Source: Leptospira saintgironsiae (lineage in GTDB: Bacteria > Spirochaetota > Leptospiria > Leptospirales > Leptospiraceae). Taken from it: 64,000 bases of DNA. Shown in pieces: positions 17,403 to 26,422 of this stretch. The DNA lies in the NCBI RefSeq assembly GCF_002811765.1, contig NZ_NPDR01000006.1, positions 186,001-250,000 of the forward strand. The letters run 5' to 3'. Position 1 is the stretch's first letter. Each line of letters begins with the position of its first letter. A program made the position numbers and the translations under genes. Under the pieces are notes generated by a model that saw only the letters and a program-made list of their open reading frames with translations, had not been told where the DNA came from and did not search any database.

Positions 17403-20129
17403 TGCACAACGTTTACAAAGACCGTTATGTCTTTCCTCCGCCGGATGTCTCCAACAGCGAGGGCATTCTTCTTCTTTAGGTTTTACTACTCTAACTAAAA
17501 AATGTTCATCCGAATATTCAGACAATTGTTCTCTGTCCGATTTATCAAAACTAACTTGAGAAACAGTGAAGATTAATTCCAGAGCTTCTAAAGAGAAATC
17601 CTTTTGTAGTTTATTCTCCGCCTTGGAAGAGATTTCCACAGCTGCTTCTAAAGATTTTCCTAATTTACTCGCCTGTCTTGCAAGTTCCAAAGATTTGTGA
17701 ACTGTTTCTCTTGCAGTCAAAGCTTCTTCAAACTTAGTTTCTAATTCTTTGTTTCTGAAAGAAGAAAGATCTGGGAATTCCTCAGTAAATACTGATTCTT
17801 TCTTACCATTTTCTTTCCAAACTTCTTCCGTAGTGAAGCTTAAGATAGGAGCAGAATATATACAAAGAGTTTCTAGGATGATCTGGAGTGTAGTGCAGGA
17901 AGATCTTCTGGTTTTGGAATCTCTACGATCACAATACATTCTATCACGGATCATTTCGAAATAATCTTGGGAAAGAGTTACTGTGCAGAATAGAAGAAGT
18001 TTCTGATATACTTGGTGGAACTGGTAATTCTCATAATGGGTTTTCAGTTCTTCTGCAAGTTGTGCCAGTTTGGATAGATAATATTTATCTACTTCTTCCA
18101 AATCGGAAACATTAAGATTTTGGTCTAAAGAATGTCCTGACAAGTTACCTAAAAGATATCTGAATGTGTTTCGGATCTTTCTGTAATTGTCTGCAATGAT
18201 CTTAAGGCCTTCTTTCCCGACTTTTACATCATCTCTGAAGTCTTGAGAGCTTACCCAAAGTCTGAGTATATCCGCTCCGTATACATTGATAATATCTGTG
18301 GTTGGATCTATTCCATTGCCCAAGGACTTGGACATTGCTCGTCCCTGTTCATCCAAAACATATCCGTGAGTTAGGACTGATTTATAAGGTGGAATTCCTC
18401 GTAAAGCCATAGAAGGCCAGAGGCTGGACTGGAACCAACCTCTATGTTGATCCGAACCTTCTAAATATAGATCTGCAGGAGGTTCCTTGCCTCTTTCCTT
18501 TAATACTGCAAAATTAGAAACTCCGGAATCAAACCAAACATCTAAAATATCTTTTCCTTTTCTAAAAGAAGAAGATCCACATTTAGAACATTTTGTATCA
18601 GGAGGAAGAAGTGAATCTGCAGGTTCGCTGTACCAGATCTCTATTCCTTTAGTTCTTACTAGATCAGTGAAGAACTTTACGGATTTTGCATCTAGATGGG
18701 TTTCATTACAATTTTCGCAAGTGAATGCAGGGATTGGAACTCCCCAGTTTCTTTGTCTGGAAAGACACCAGTCAGGGCGAGTTTCCACCATAGAGCGGAT
18801 CCTGGTGATTCCCCAGTTAGGTATCCAACTTACTTTGTCGATCGCTTCTAAGGATTTTTCCCTAAGTTGTTGGTAATCCATTTGGAAAAACCATTGTGGG
18901 GTCGCACGGAAGATAAGAGGCTTTTTACTTCTCCAGCTATGAGGATAGCTATGTTCAAATTCAGAATAATGAAGAAGTAGATTTTTTTCTCTTAATAATT
19001 CTACAATTTTAGGATTTGCATCCCAGACTTTGATCCCTTTCATCATTGGGAATTCGTCTGTATATCTACCGTAATCGTCTACGGGAGAATAAGGTTCCAG
19101 ACCTGCAGCCAAACCAACCTTATAGTCGTCTTGTCCGTGTCCTGGTGCTGTGTGAACTGCTCCTGTTCCTGCATCCAGAGTTACATGTTCTCCAAAAAGA
19201 GGAATAGAATCCTGATCCAAGAATGGATGACGGAATACCATTTTAGAAAGAGCTTCCTGAGAGACTGATTCTTTTTTAGTGAGCTGGACTTCTGCTGCTT
19301 TTTCTACAGCTTCTTTTAATCCGTCTGCGAGAAGTAATTCTTCTCCGTTAGGAGTTGCATAAAATGAATATGCGAATTTAGGATTAAAGCTAATTGCAAG
19401 GTTTGCAGGAAGAGTCCAAGGAGTAGTCGTCCAGATTAAACAGAATTTTCTATCCTGTCCTTTGATCGGGAATTTTACATAGATGGATGGGGACTTATGA
19501 GGATAATATTCTATCTCTGCTTCAGCGTGAGCGGTCGCAAGTTCTATACACCAATAAACTGGTTTTTTGCCTCGATATACATAACCTTTTTCGAATAGAT
19601 CTCCAAAAACTTCTACGATCTTTGCCTCGAAATCGGGGCTCATAGTTTTGTAGATCTTACCTTCTTCCCAAAAACATAAGAAACGAGAAAGATCTTGTCC
19701 TTGTTTTTGGACCCATTGTTCCGCATATTCTCTACAAAGTTTTCTTAATTCTTCCGGGCCGATCTCTTTTGCTTTTTTGCCCAGGTTCTTAAGAACTTGA
19801 ACTTCGATTGGAAGACCGTGACAGTCCCAACCAGGGATCATGTCTGTTTGGTAGCCCGCAAAAAATTTGGACTTAACGATCATATCTTTTAGGATCTTAT
19901 TGAGTGCATGTCCTGTATGAAAGTTGCCGTTTGCATAAGGAGGTCCGTCATGAAGAATAAATTGGGGTCTATCCTTTCTTTTTTCCTGCATTTTGCGCAG
20001 AATTTTTTCTGACTGCCAGGTTTTGATCTGGTCAGGCTCTCTAGTAGAAAGTCCTGCCTTCATTGGAAAATCCGTTTGAGGGAGTATTACCGTACTTGAA
20101 TATGGATTCTTCTTATCTTCTTCTTTCAT
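17391..20129 (-). CDS. ileS: Isoleucyl-tRNA synthetase
   Basis: 912 residues, bacterial type. It charges tRNA-Ile with isoleucine and edits valine. The class I HIGH signature is HTGH at residues 71-74 within [13 protein letters not shown]; the KMSKS loop is AMSKSLGN near 595; the central editing domain contains [12 protein letters not shown]. The C-terminal zinc ribbon [20 protein letters not shown] is intact with four cysteines. It ends three bases from the LRR gene start in the same strand order (purL, LRR gene, ileS), so a common transcript is likely. Confidence 0.98.
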   Translation of the reverse strand: MKEEDKKNPYSSTVILPQTDFPMKAGLSTREPDQIKTWQSEKILRKMQEKRKDRPQFILHDGPPYANGNFHTGHALNKILKDMIVKSKFFAGYQTDMIPGWDCHGLPIEVQVLKNLGKKAKEIGPEELRKLCREYAEQWVQKQGQDLSRFLCFWEEGKIYKTMSPDFEAKIVEVFGDLFEKGYVYRGKKPVYWCIELATAHAEAEIEYYPHKSPSIYVKFPIKGQDRKFCLIWTTTPWTLPANLAISFNPKFAYSFYATPNGEELLLADGLKEAVEKAAEVQLTKKESVSQEALSKMVFRHPFLDQDSIPLFGEHVTLDAGTGAVHTAPGHGQDDYKVGLAAGLEPYSPVDDYGRYTDEFPMMKGIKVWDANPKIVELLREKNLLLHYSEFEHSYPHSWRSKKPLIFRATPQWFFQMDYQQLREKSLEAIDKVSWIPNWGITRIRSMVETRPDWCLSRQRNWGVPIPAFTCENCNETHLDAKSVKFFTDLVRTKGIEIWYSEPADSLLPPDTKCSKCGSSSFRKGKDILDVWFDSGVSNFAVLKERGKEPPADLYLEGSDQHRGWFQSSLWPSMALRGIPPYKSVLTHGYVLDEQGRAMSKSLGNGIDPTTDIINVYGADILRLWVSSQDFRDDVKVGKEGLKIIADNYRKIRNTFRYLLGNLSGHSLDQNLNVSDLEEVDKYYLSKLAQLAEELKTHYENYQFHQVYQKLLLFCTVTLSQDYFEMIRDRMYCDRRDSKTRRSSCTTLQIILETLCIYSAPILSFTTEEVWKENGKKESVFTEEFPDLSSFRNKELETKFEEALTARETVHKSLELARQASKLGKSLEAAVEISSKAENKLQKDFSLEALELIFTVSQVSFDKSDREQLSEYSDEHFLVRVVKPKEEECPRCWRHPAEERHNGLCKRCAAAV

Positions 20130-20132
20130 GGA

Positions 20133-20777
20133 TTAAAATTCTATCTTCACTTTAGGGAGAAGTTTTCTTGCAGATTCTATTTGAGAAGGTTTTAAACCTG
20201 TTTCTTTTAAGATCAGAAGTCTTAGTTTAGGATGGCTTGCTAAAAATCCAAAGTTTTTAGGAAAAGACGCGATCTTTCTATTTCTTGCCAGATCCAAAAC
20301 TTCTAATTTTGGAAATCCCATTATAATATCTATATCAGATTCTTTGAATTCTATCTTATTGGAATCCAGATAAATTGTTTGGATAGAATTTGAAGGTAGT
20401 TCTGTAGGAATTCCAACAAAGTCGTTATTTCCTGCGAAAAAAAATCTAAGTTTAGAAAGTTGGGAAAGAGATGCAGGAAGTTTTTCTATATCATTCCCAT
20501 AAATATTCAAATGTTCTAAATTACTCCAGTCTCCTGCATTTTCAGGAAGAGAAGTAAGCTCGTTCATTCTAAGATCCAGCCATTTCAGGTTTGGAAAATT
20601 AAATAGAGCAGGAGGAACTGTTCCAAGTTTTCCTAAACCCAAATCTAATTTTTCGATAGAGGTTGGGTTTTTAGAAGCCTCATTTAATATTTCAGAAGCA
20701 GGACGTCTGCAATCGGAAATAATGAAAGCGGCACAAAGGATTAAATAGGCGATACCGATTTTTTGAATGGATCTCAT
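20133..20777 (-). CDS. Leucine-rich-repeat protein, probable exported lipoprotein
   Basis: 214 residues. A signal peptide (residues 1-23) ends at AFIISDC; an aspartate before the lipobox cysteine is unusual, so lipidation is likely but not certain. Then come about six LRRs of the bacterial type, for example LKWLDLRMNELTSLPENAG and LEHLNIYGNDIEKLPASL. LRR lipoproteins in Leptospira are often surface-exposed and may bind host or matrix ligands, but this one is short. Its ATG overlaps the purL stop by four bases, so it is translationally coupled to a purine enzyme without obvious functional link. Confidence 0.85.
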   Translation of the reverse strand: MRSIQKIGIAYLILCAAFIISDCRRPASEILNEASKNPTSIEKLDLGLGKLGTVPPALFNFPNLKWLDLRMNELTSLPENAGDWSNLEHLNIYGNDIEKLPASLSQLSKLRFFFAGNNDFVGIPTELPSNSIQTIYLDSNKIEFKESDIDIIMGFPKLEVLDLARNRKIASFPKNFGFLASHPKLRLLILKETGLKPSQIESARKLLPKVKIEF

Positions 20778-23005
20778 TTGAATATTTCCTCTAAACCGGA
20801 TTCATAAACCGATTTTAGTTCGTTTGAAGAGGTGGAAATTCCGTATCCTTGTATCTCGAGTTTAGGATCTGATTCTACCGTTCCAATGGAGTAGAAGTCC
20901 AGACCCTTAGAACCAACAAGGGATTTGATACTTTCTTCTTTCCCTTTTTCGTAACCGATCAGAACAGAACCAGAACTCTCTCCGAAAAGTGTAAGATCTT
21001 TTCTGGATTGTTTGATTGTGTTTAAGTCTGCCTTAATTCCGAGACCGGATAGTATTACAATTTTTGCAAGCGCTACCCCAATGCCTCCGAGAGAAAGGTC
21101 TTTTGCAAAAGATAGGCTTCCATTCTTTCTGAGAGAAACCAAAACTTCTAATAATGATTTTTCGTCTGCAAGATCGAATTTAGGGATCTGTCCTTGGACT
21201 TTGCCTAAGAAAGCTTTTTGGTATTCGCTTCCACCTAAGCTTGGGTTAAATTTACCGATTAGAGCTAAACTAAGTCCTGCTTTTTTAGGAGCTCCCCAGA
21301 CTGCTTCCTTCTGTTTATCCAGAATTCCCACCATTCCAATGGTTGGAGTAGGGAAGATCGGGCCTTCAGGTGATTCATTATAGAAGGAAACGTTTCCTCC
21401 TGTGACGGGAAGTCCTAAAAATCTACAAGCATCTCCCATTCCTCGAACACATTCTGAAAACATATAGTAGTTTTCTGGAATATAAGGATTTGCAAAGTTC
21501 AGATTATTGGTTACGCCTAAAGGTTCTGCACCTGTGACAGCTACGTTTCTTGCTGCTTCACAAACTGCAAGTGCTGCTCCCCAATATGGATCTAAATAGG
21601 TGAATCTGGAATTACAATCTGTCGCAGTGGCCAATGCCATATCGGTATCAGGGATTGCGGATAGTCCTCCATCTGCGCCTGGTCCGATCAGCTTAACTAG
21701 GCCAACCTCAGTATCATACTGCTCAATGATCGGTTTTCTAGAAGATATATTCCAAGAATTTAATAGTTTAAGAAGTTTTTTGCCTGATTCATTTTCCTGC
21801 AGATCAGGAGTTGAATCAGGGGTCCAAGAAGAAACTTGGTCCAAATACGCAGGACGTTTTGTCTCTCTCACATATCTAGGAGCGCCTCCGCCTAGGACTA
21901 AAGTATCTGCCGGGATCTTAGCTTTTAGATTTCCATCTTTATAAACTTCTAATAGTCCGGTATCGGTAACTTCTCCGATTTGAACTGCGTTTAGATTCCA
22001 TTTTTTGAATATAGCAACAAGCTCTTCTTCTTTCCCTTTTTCTGGGATTACCAGCATTCTTTCTTGGCTTTCGGAAAGCATTGCTTCATAAGCATTCATC
22101 CCTGTCTCGCGGAAAGGAACCAGGTCCAGATTGATCTTCATTCCGGATTTTCCCTTTGCACTCATCTCAGAAGTGGCGCAGGAAATTCCAGCAGCACCCA
22201 TATCTTGGATACCTATTAAAAGTTTTTTCTGGATGGCTTCGAGAGATGCTTCCATCAGTAGTTTTTCCATAAATGGATCTCCTACTTGGACTGCGGAACG
22301 TTTTGACTCTGATTCTTTTGTCAGATCTTTAGAAGCAAAGGATGCACCGTGAATACCGTCTCTTCCTGTAGTGGAACCAACGATAAATACCGCGTTACCC
22401 ACCTTTCCTCCAGTGGTTGCGCTTGCCATTTGATCATGTCTGACGATTCCGACAGTCATCGCGTTCACTAAAGGGTTCTTAGAAAAACATTCGTCTATAA
22501 ATAATTCTCCACCTGAGACTGCGATCCCGAGTGAGTTACCGTAATCTCCGATACCTTTGACTGCTCTGGATAATAAATATTTATTTCTAGGTTCGTCAGG
22601 GTTACCAAATCTAAGAGAGTTTAGAGATACGATGGGTCTTGCTCCCATTGTAAAAATATCTCTCATGATCCCGCCTACTCCAGTTGCTGCACCTTGGTAA
22701 GGTTCCACTGCAGTAGGGTGATTATGACTTTCTATTTTGAAAACAACTGCCAGTCCTTGGCCAATGTCCATGGCTCCGGCATTCTCTTCTCCTGCTTGGG
22801 CCAAAAGTTTATCAGACTTTGTAGGAAGAGTTTTTAATTGAAGAATAGAATTTTTATAAGAGCAATGCTCCGACCACATTGCGGAGAAAATTCCGAGTTC
22901 TGTGGAGTTAGGGAGTCTGCCTAGGATTTCCTGGATTTTGCTAAATTCTTCTGAGGTAAGACCGTGTTCGAGAGCGTCTTGGAGGGAGACGGATTCTTTT
23001 TCCAT
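20774..23005 (-). CDS. purL: Phosphoribosylformylglycinamidine synthase subunit PurL (small type)
   Basis: 743 residues, the PurL size that works with separate PurS and PurQ subunits. It converts FGAR to FGAM using ATP and ammonia from PurQ. Conserved features are MWSEHCSYKNS near residue 43 (active-site histidine), KIESHNHPTAVEPYQGAATG near 92, and ETDT-type Mg2+/ATP residues in the second half (GGNVSFYNES). purS and purQ are not in the window. The second AIR-synthase-like half is complete, so the enzyme looks functional. The gene is followed by the LRR lipoprotein gene in an ATGA overlap. Confidence 0.97.
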   Translation of the reverse strand: MEKESVSLQDALEHGLTSEEFSKIQEILGRLPNSTELGIFSAMWSEHCSYKNSILQLKTLPTKSDKLLAQAGEENAGAMDIGQGLAVVFKIESHNHPTAVEPYQGAATGVGGIMRDIFTMGARPIVSLNSLRFGNPDEPRNKYLLSRAVKGIGDYGNSLGIAVSGGELFIDECFSKNPLVNAMTVGIVRHDQMASATTGGKVGNAVFIVGSTTGRDGIHGASFASKDLTKESESKRSAVQVGDPFMEKLLMEASLEAIQKKLLIGIQDMGAAGISCATSEMSAKGKSGMKINLDLVPFRETGMNAYEAMLSESQERMLVIPEKGKEEELVAIFKKWNLNAVQIGEVTDTGLLEVYKDGNLKAKIPADTLVLGGGAPRYVRETKRPAYLDQVSSWTPDSTPDLQENESGKKLLKLLNSWNISSRKPIIEQYDTEVGLVKLIGPGADGGLSAIPDTDMALATATDCNSRFTYLDPYWGAALAVCEAARNVAVTGAEPLGVTNNLNFANPYIPENYYMFSECVRGMGDACRFLGLPVTGGNVSFYNESPEGPIFPTPTIGMVGILDKQKEAVWGAPKKAGLSLALIGKFNPSLGGSEYQKAFLGKVQGQIPKFDLADEKSLLEVLVSLRKNGSLSFAKDLSLGGIGVALAKIVILSGLGIKADLNTIKQSRKDLTLFGESSGSVLIGYEKGKEESIKSLVGSKGLDFYSIGTVESDPKLEIQGYGISTSSNELKSVYESGLEEIFK

Positions 23006-23075
23006 TACGGGACCAGTTTTTCTGACTTGGCCCCCACTGAAAACTACTTTAGGGCGGAAATACCGTCTTTAGGGT

Positions 23076-23555
23076 TCAGATATTATAGTAGTTCCTACGG
23101 TAATATAAAAGAGGCCTTTTAGAATCGTCGGATACTGCGAATAACACTCTTCCGATCACTATGGTATGATCCCCCCCATCTACTTGTTTTTCCAGCTCAC
23201 ATTCTATCCTGGCTAATGTGCCGTTTAAGTAAGGCACTCCATTATGCCCTAGGTCGCAGGCTAACTTTTGGATCAGTTCATGTTTATCTATTTTACCGGA
23301 TGCGAATTGGTTGGAATATTCCTGTTGGTCTGCAGACAGAATGTTCACAGTAAACAGACCGGAAGCAAGCAAAGGATCATGGCTCGATATATTCTTCTGG
23401 AGGCTAAAAAGTACCAAAGGTGGATCTAGAGAAAGTGAGCTAAAACTGCTAACAGTCAATCCTCCGGCTCTAGTGGTGTCGGAAAAAGTAACCACAGTTA
23501 CCCCGGAAGCAAAATGAGAGAGTGAATTTTTGAATTCGTCCGTGCTGAAAGACAT
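23076..23555 (-). CDS. Flavin reductase family protein
   Basis: 159 residues from the ATG at 23555; the longer open frame to 23714 would run into the amidase gene and adds nothing recognisable. The FMN-binding split-barrel pattern is clear: ALFSGVT-like HFASGVTVVTF, AGGLTVSSFSSLSLDPPLVLF, FTVNILSADQQEYS, and a histidine near the C-terminus in DGGDHTIVIGRV. Members supply reduced flavin to monooxygenases or act as NAD(P)H:flavin oxidoreductases. No partner oxygenase is adjacent. The sequence includes a seven-base C run (23171-23177 on the plus strand). Confidence 0.88.
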   Translation of the reverse strand: MSFSTDEFKNSLSHFASGVTVVTFSDTTRAGGLTVSSFSSLSLDPPLVLFSLQKNISSHDPLLASGLFTVNILSADQQEYSNQFASGKIDKHELIQKLACDLGHNGVPYLNGTLARIECELEKQVDGGDHTIVIGRVLFAVSDDSKRPLLYYRRNYYNI

Positions 23556-23610
23556 AGTTATTAGATTGTTTCTCGATCCTATTTGTAAAGTGAATTGTCT
23601 TAAAAAATCC

Positions 23611-25101
23611 TTAAGACTTCTTAATATCTGCCCAAGGTCTTTCTTTTTCCAATTGTCCTGCCAGTCGGAAAAGTACATCTTCTCTTCCTCTTTTGGAAGT
23701 GAATAACATTCCAATCGGTAGACCGAGAGTCGTTTTGGAAAGTGGAACAGACATGGAAGGTTGTCCCGTAAGATTTGCCAACTGAGTAAAAGGAGTTCTG
23801 GATAGATTTTTTTCTACAAGTTGGTCTACCATACCACTGGCTAATAGTAATTTTCCAGTTCCTATTCTTCCGATGATTTGCATTGCAATTTCTTCATATA
23901 GTTTAGGTGCAAGTTCTCCAATTTTAGCAGGAGGTTCTGCAGTGGTAGGGGTCAAATATAGATCATAATTTTCTAAAAAGGATTCTGAGATATATGCGGC
24001 TTCATCCCAATAACGGATCGCAGATACAAATTCTCCGGCGGAAATAGATCTTCCGAGTAATCCTAAAATCCAAGTAGTGGATTCTACATCTCCCATTTTT
24101 GCTTTTCTGCCCAATACTTTGTCTAAGCGAGAGATTTCAGAAGCAACTTCTCCGAAATACATGGTCACATATGCTTTTGCTAAACGTTTTCCATCCACCT
24201 GGGGAGAACTTTCTTCTAATTTATGGCCCAATGATTTTAGGAGCTTTACTGTGTCGTGTAACGCGTCTATATGATCTTGGTTGACTGGAGTTCCAATAGG
24301 AGAAGTGAAAGAATACGCGATCTTTAGTTTGCCTGGTGACTTCTTCGCTTCGGATAGATAAGAAGTTTTATTTTTATCCATGGAGAACGCTTCTTCTATC
24401 CCAACTCCTGAGACTAAGTCCAAAACTGCAGCGCTGTCTCTGACTGATTTAGTAAGAACATGATCTTGAGAAGCGCCTTGCCAAACTCTTCCGTAAGGAC
24501 GGACTGGAACTCTTCCTCTAGTTGGTTTTAATCCGAATAGTCCACAATATGCAGCTGGAATTCTGATAGATCCACCACCGTCCGAACCTGTTGCAATAGA
24601 ACTCATTCCGGATGCGACTGCAGCTCCTGAACCACCGCTAGATCCTCCCGGAGTTCTTTCTGGATCCCAAGGATTTCGAGTAGGCCCATGAAATTTTGGC
24701 TCAGTAATTCCCATCAAAGCAAATTCAGGAACATTTGTAGTACCTATAAAAACAAATCCTGCATTTCTGAGTCTGGAAACAAAAACGCTGTCATCGGATG
24801 GAATGTAATTTTTGTAAGCCTTGGAACCTGAAGTGATCTTTTGTCCCTTCACATGATGTAATAAATCTTTAATAAGAAGTGGAACTCCGTAAAAAGGTCC
24901 CTTAAGTATCTTACCGGATCTAAGCTCTTCTCTTGCTTTGTCGATTGTGTTCAAAACAACTGCGTTCAATTCAGGATTAAATCTATCTATCTTTGCTTCA
25001 GAAAAATCTAATAATTCCTTGGGTTGGATCTTCTTCTTTCGGATCAGATCTGCGAGGCCGATACTATCATAAGAATCGAATGGAAATTTTGTATTACTCA
25101 T
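23611..25101 (-). CDS. Amidase (amidase-signature family)
   Basis: 496 residues. The amidase-signature Ser-cisSer-Lys triad is visible: the lysine in VPLLIKDLLHHVKG near residue 80, the cis-serine in ERTPGGSSGGSGAAVASG near 155 and the nucleophile in ATGSDGGGSIRIPAAYCG near 175. The family includes GatA of the transamidosome and many general amidases. With no gatB or gatC neighbour and a length and N-terminus different from GatA, it is better called a general amidase of unknown substrate. It is 55 bases upstream of the flavin reductase gene. Confidence 0.9.
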   Translation of the reverse strand: MSNTKFPFDSYDSIGLADLIRKKKIQPKELLDFSEAKIDRFNPELNAVVLNTIDKAREELRSGKILKGPFYGVPLLIKDLLHHVKGQKITSGSKAYKNYIPSDDSVFVSRLRNAGFVFIGTTNVPEFALMGITEPKFHGPTRNPWDPERTPGGSSGGSGAAVASGMSSIATGSDGGGSIRIPAAYCGLFGLKPTRGRVPVRPYGRVWQGASQDHVLTKSVRDSAAVLDLVSGVGIEEAFSMDKNKTSYLSEAKKSPGKLKIAYSFTSPIGTPVNQDHIDALHDTVKLLKSLGHKLEESSPQVDGKRLAKAYVTMYFGEVASEISRLDKVLGRKAKMGDVESTTWILGLLGRSISAGEFVSAIRYWDEAAYISESFLENYDLYLTPTTAEPPAKIGELAPKLYEEIAMQIIGRIGTGKLLLASGMVDQLVEKNLSRTPFTQLANLTGQPSMSVPLSKTTLGLPIGMLFTSKRGREDVLFRLAGQLEKERPWADIKKS

Positions 25102-25115
25102 ATTCTTCCGCCAGA

Positions 25116-25307
25116 ATGGATTTAGGACTCGGTCGAAGGGGCAAATCCAGAAGAATACTGGGAACCATTTACCGAATAAAACGCTCTAAGGGAGAGAGGC
25201 ATAAAGCTTGGCTCACTTGGGTCAAGGATATTCCCCAGCCGAAGGGAATTTTCATTTATAGAATCGCAGCTAAAACCAGGATAGGTAAATATTGGTGTTC
25301 GGAATAA
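25116..25307 (+). CDS. Possible small basic protein coupled to an ankyrin gene
   Basis: 63 residues starting MDLGLGRRGKSRRILGTIY, rich in Arg and Lys, with a compact hydrophobic centre and a C-terminal KYWCSE. I do not recognise a family. The ribosome site is weak. Support for reality: its TAA shares a base with an ATG (TAATG) of the ankyrin gene, a common coupling arrangement, and the amino-acid composition is not shadow-like. It begins 14 bases from the divergent amidase start. Could be spurious. Confidence 0.4.
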   Translation: MDLGLGRRGKSRRILGTIYRIKRSKGERHKAWLTWVKDIPQPKGIFIYRIAAKTRIGKYWCSE

Positions 25308-26275
25308 TGGATATAATGGCAAAATACGGCAAACTTAGACGCGGAAGCTGGGCTGTGCTCGTTTTCTTCTTCAGTTTGGCGATCGAGGCCGATACCGAAC
25401 TGGACAAACAATTTTTATCAGCGGTAAAAGAAGGGGACCTTCGTAAGGTAGAGTTACTTCTGAACCAAGGCGCCACAGTGGATGCTAAGGATGATGATGG
25501 GCGCACAGCGATCATGCTTGCAGATGGTGAGGACGTAGTTGAGTTTCTCATCAAACACGGAGCAAATATCAATGCTCAGGATGTGGATGGGAATTCCGTA
25601 TTATTCTATCGTTTAATCCCTATCTTAAAAGTAAAAATTCCGGATATGGACGATCTTGCTGAGGCAAAACGACTGATTGAGTCCGGTGCATTGGTGGAAT
25701 ATACCGCTCGAAAGGGAGAGGATCAAAAACCAGTTTCTCTTCTCAATATGGCGATCCGGAACCAAAGTCTTGTTTTAGTAAAATTTTTGATAGAGAACGG
25801 TGCTAACCCAAATCATGATCCAGGTGGGATCGAAGAATATCCTCTATTCTTAGCAGTGGGAGGCGCGTCTTCTCCTTCTAATTTGGGAATCGCAGAATAT
25901 TTATTAGCGAACGGTTCAAAAGCAGTGTTCACTAGCAGATTGAAAGATGTGCACACTCCTAATGGGACACATCAGATCGGCGCGAGAAATGCATTTCATT
26001 ATGCTACAGAACCTAAACAAACTGATCTAAAAATTTTGGATGTTTTAGCTAAGGCCGGGACAAATCTAAATCATAGAGACGCAGAAGGAAAAACTCCTCT
26101 CATGGAAGCCATCCAGAGAAAAAATGTTTCTGCAGCACAGAAATTGATCCAACTAGGATCTGACCTTACACTTGCGGATAATCAAGGTAAGACGGTACTA
26201 GATCTGGCAAAAGAATATCATCTGGATGAAATAGAGCGGGTTTTGGCCGAAAAACTTTCCTCCAAGACACAATAA
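25307..26275 (+). CDS. Ankyrin-repeat protein with signal peptide
   Basis: About 322 residues from the ATG at 25307; an ATG at 25316 would leave a shorter leader, and the in-frame TTG at 25292 is less likely. A signal peptide (hydrophobic run AVLVFFFSLAIEA) is followed by five to six ankyrin repeats, for example DLRKVELLLNQGATVDAKDD and VAAQ-like KNVSAAQKLIQLGSDLTLAD. The repeats mediate protein-protein contact; secretion suggests a periplasmic partner. The stop is at 26275, then 147 bases of gene-free DNA before the methyltransferase. No catalytic domain is visible. Confidence 0.88.
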   Translation: MDIMAKYGKLRRGSWAVLVFFFSLAIEADTELDKQFLSAVKEGDLRKVELLLNQGATVDAKDDDGRTAIMLADGEDVVEFLIKHGANINAQDVDGNSVLFYRLIPILKVKIPDMDDLAEAKRLIESGALVEYTARKGEDQKPVSLLNMAIRNQSLVLVKFLIENGANPNHDPGGIEEYPLFLAVGGASSPSNLGIAEYLLANGSKAVFTSRLKDVHTPNGTHQIGARNAFHYATEPKQTDLKILDVLAKAGTNLNHRDAEGKTPLMEAIQRKNVSAAQKLIQLGSDLTLADNQGKTVLDLAKEYHLDEIERVLAEKLSSKTQ

Positions 26276-26422
26276 TACAAAATCTTCTTAGTATACAGTT
26301 TTTAGAGTATACCCAAGCGACTTTTCGGTATACAATGCTTTTTTCTAAAAACCTCTAACAATTGTAAGGTTGTCGTGTAGATTCGTCGTCATATCAACGT
26401 TATATAGGCGAAAATTTCTTTC
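26276..26422 (+). promoter_or_regulatory. Upstream region of the methyltransferase with three GTATAC palindromes
   Basis: GTATAC occurs at 26291-26296, 26307-26312 and 26328-26333, spaced 16 and 21 bases apart. A TATATAG resembling a -10 box lies about 20 bases upstream of the start, without a clear -35. The repeated hexamer suggests a regulatory protein-binding or methylation site. See the first finding. Confidence 0.5.

Noticed and set aside
23171..23177. Seven-base C run in the flavin reductase gene as a phase-variation site
   Set aside because: Seven bases is short for slippage, the frame is intact and encodes Gly-Gly, and no surface role is expected.
23555..23714. Longer N-terminus of the flavin reductase
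   Set aside because: The extension overlaps the amidase gene end and does not match the family; the ATG at 23555 begins the split-barrel fold.
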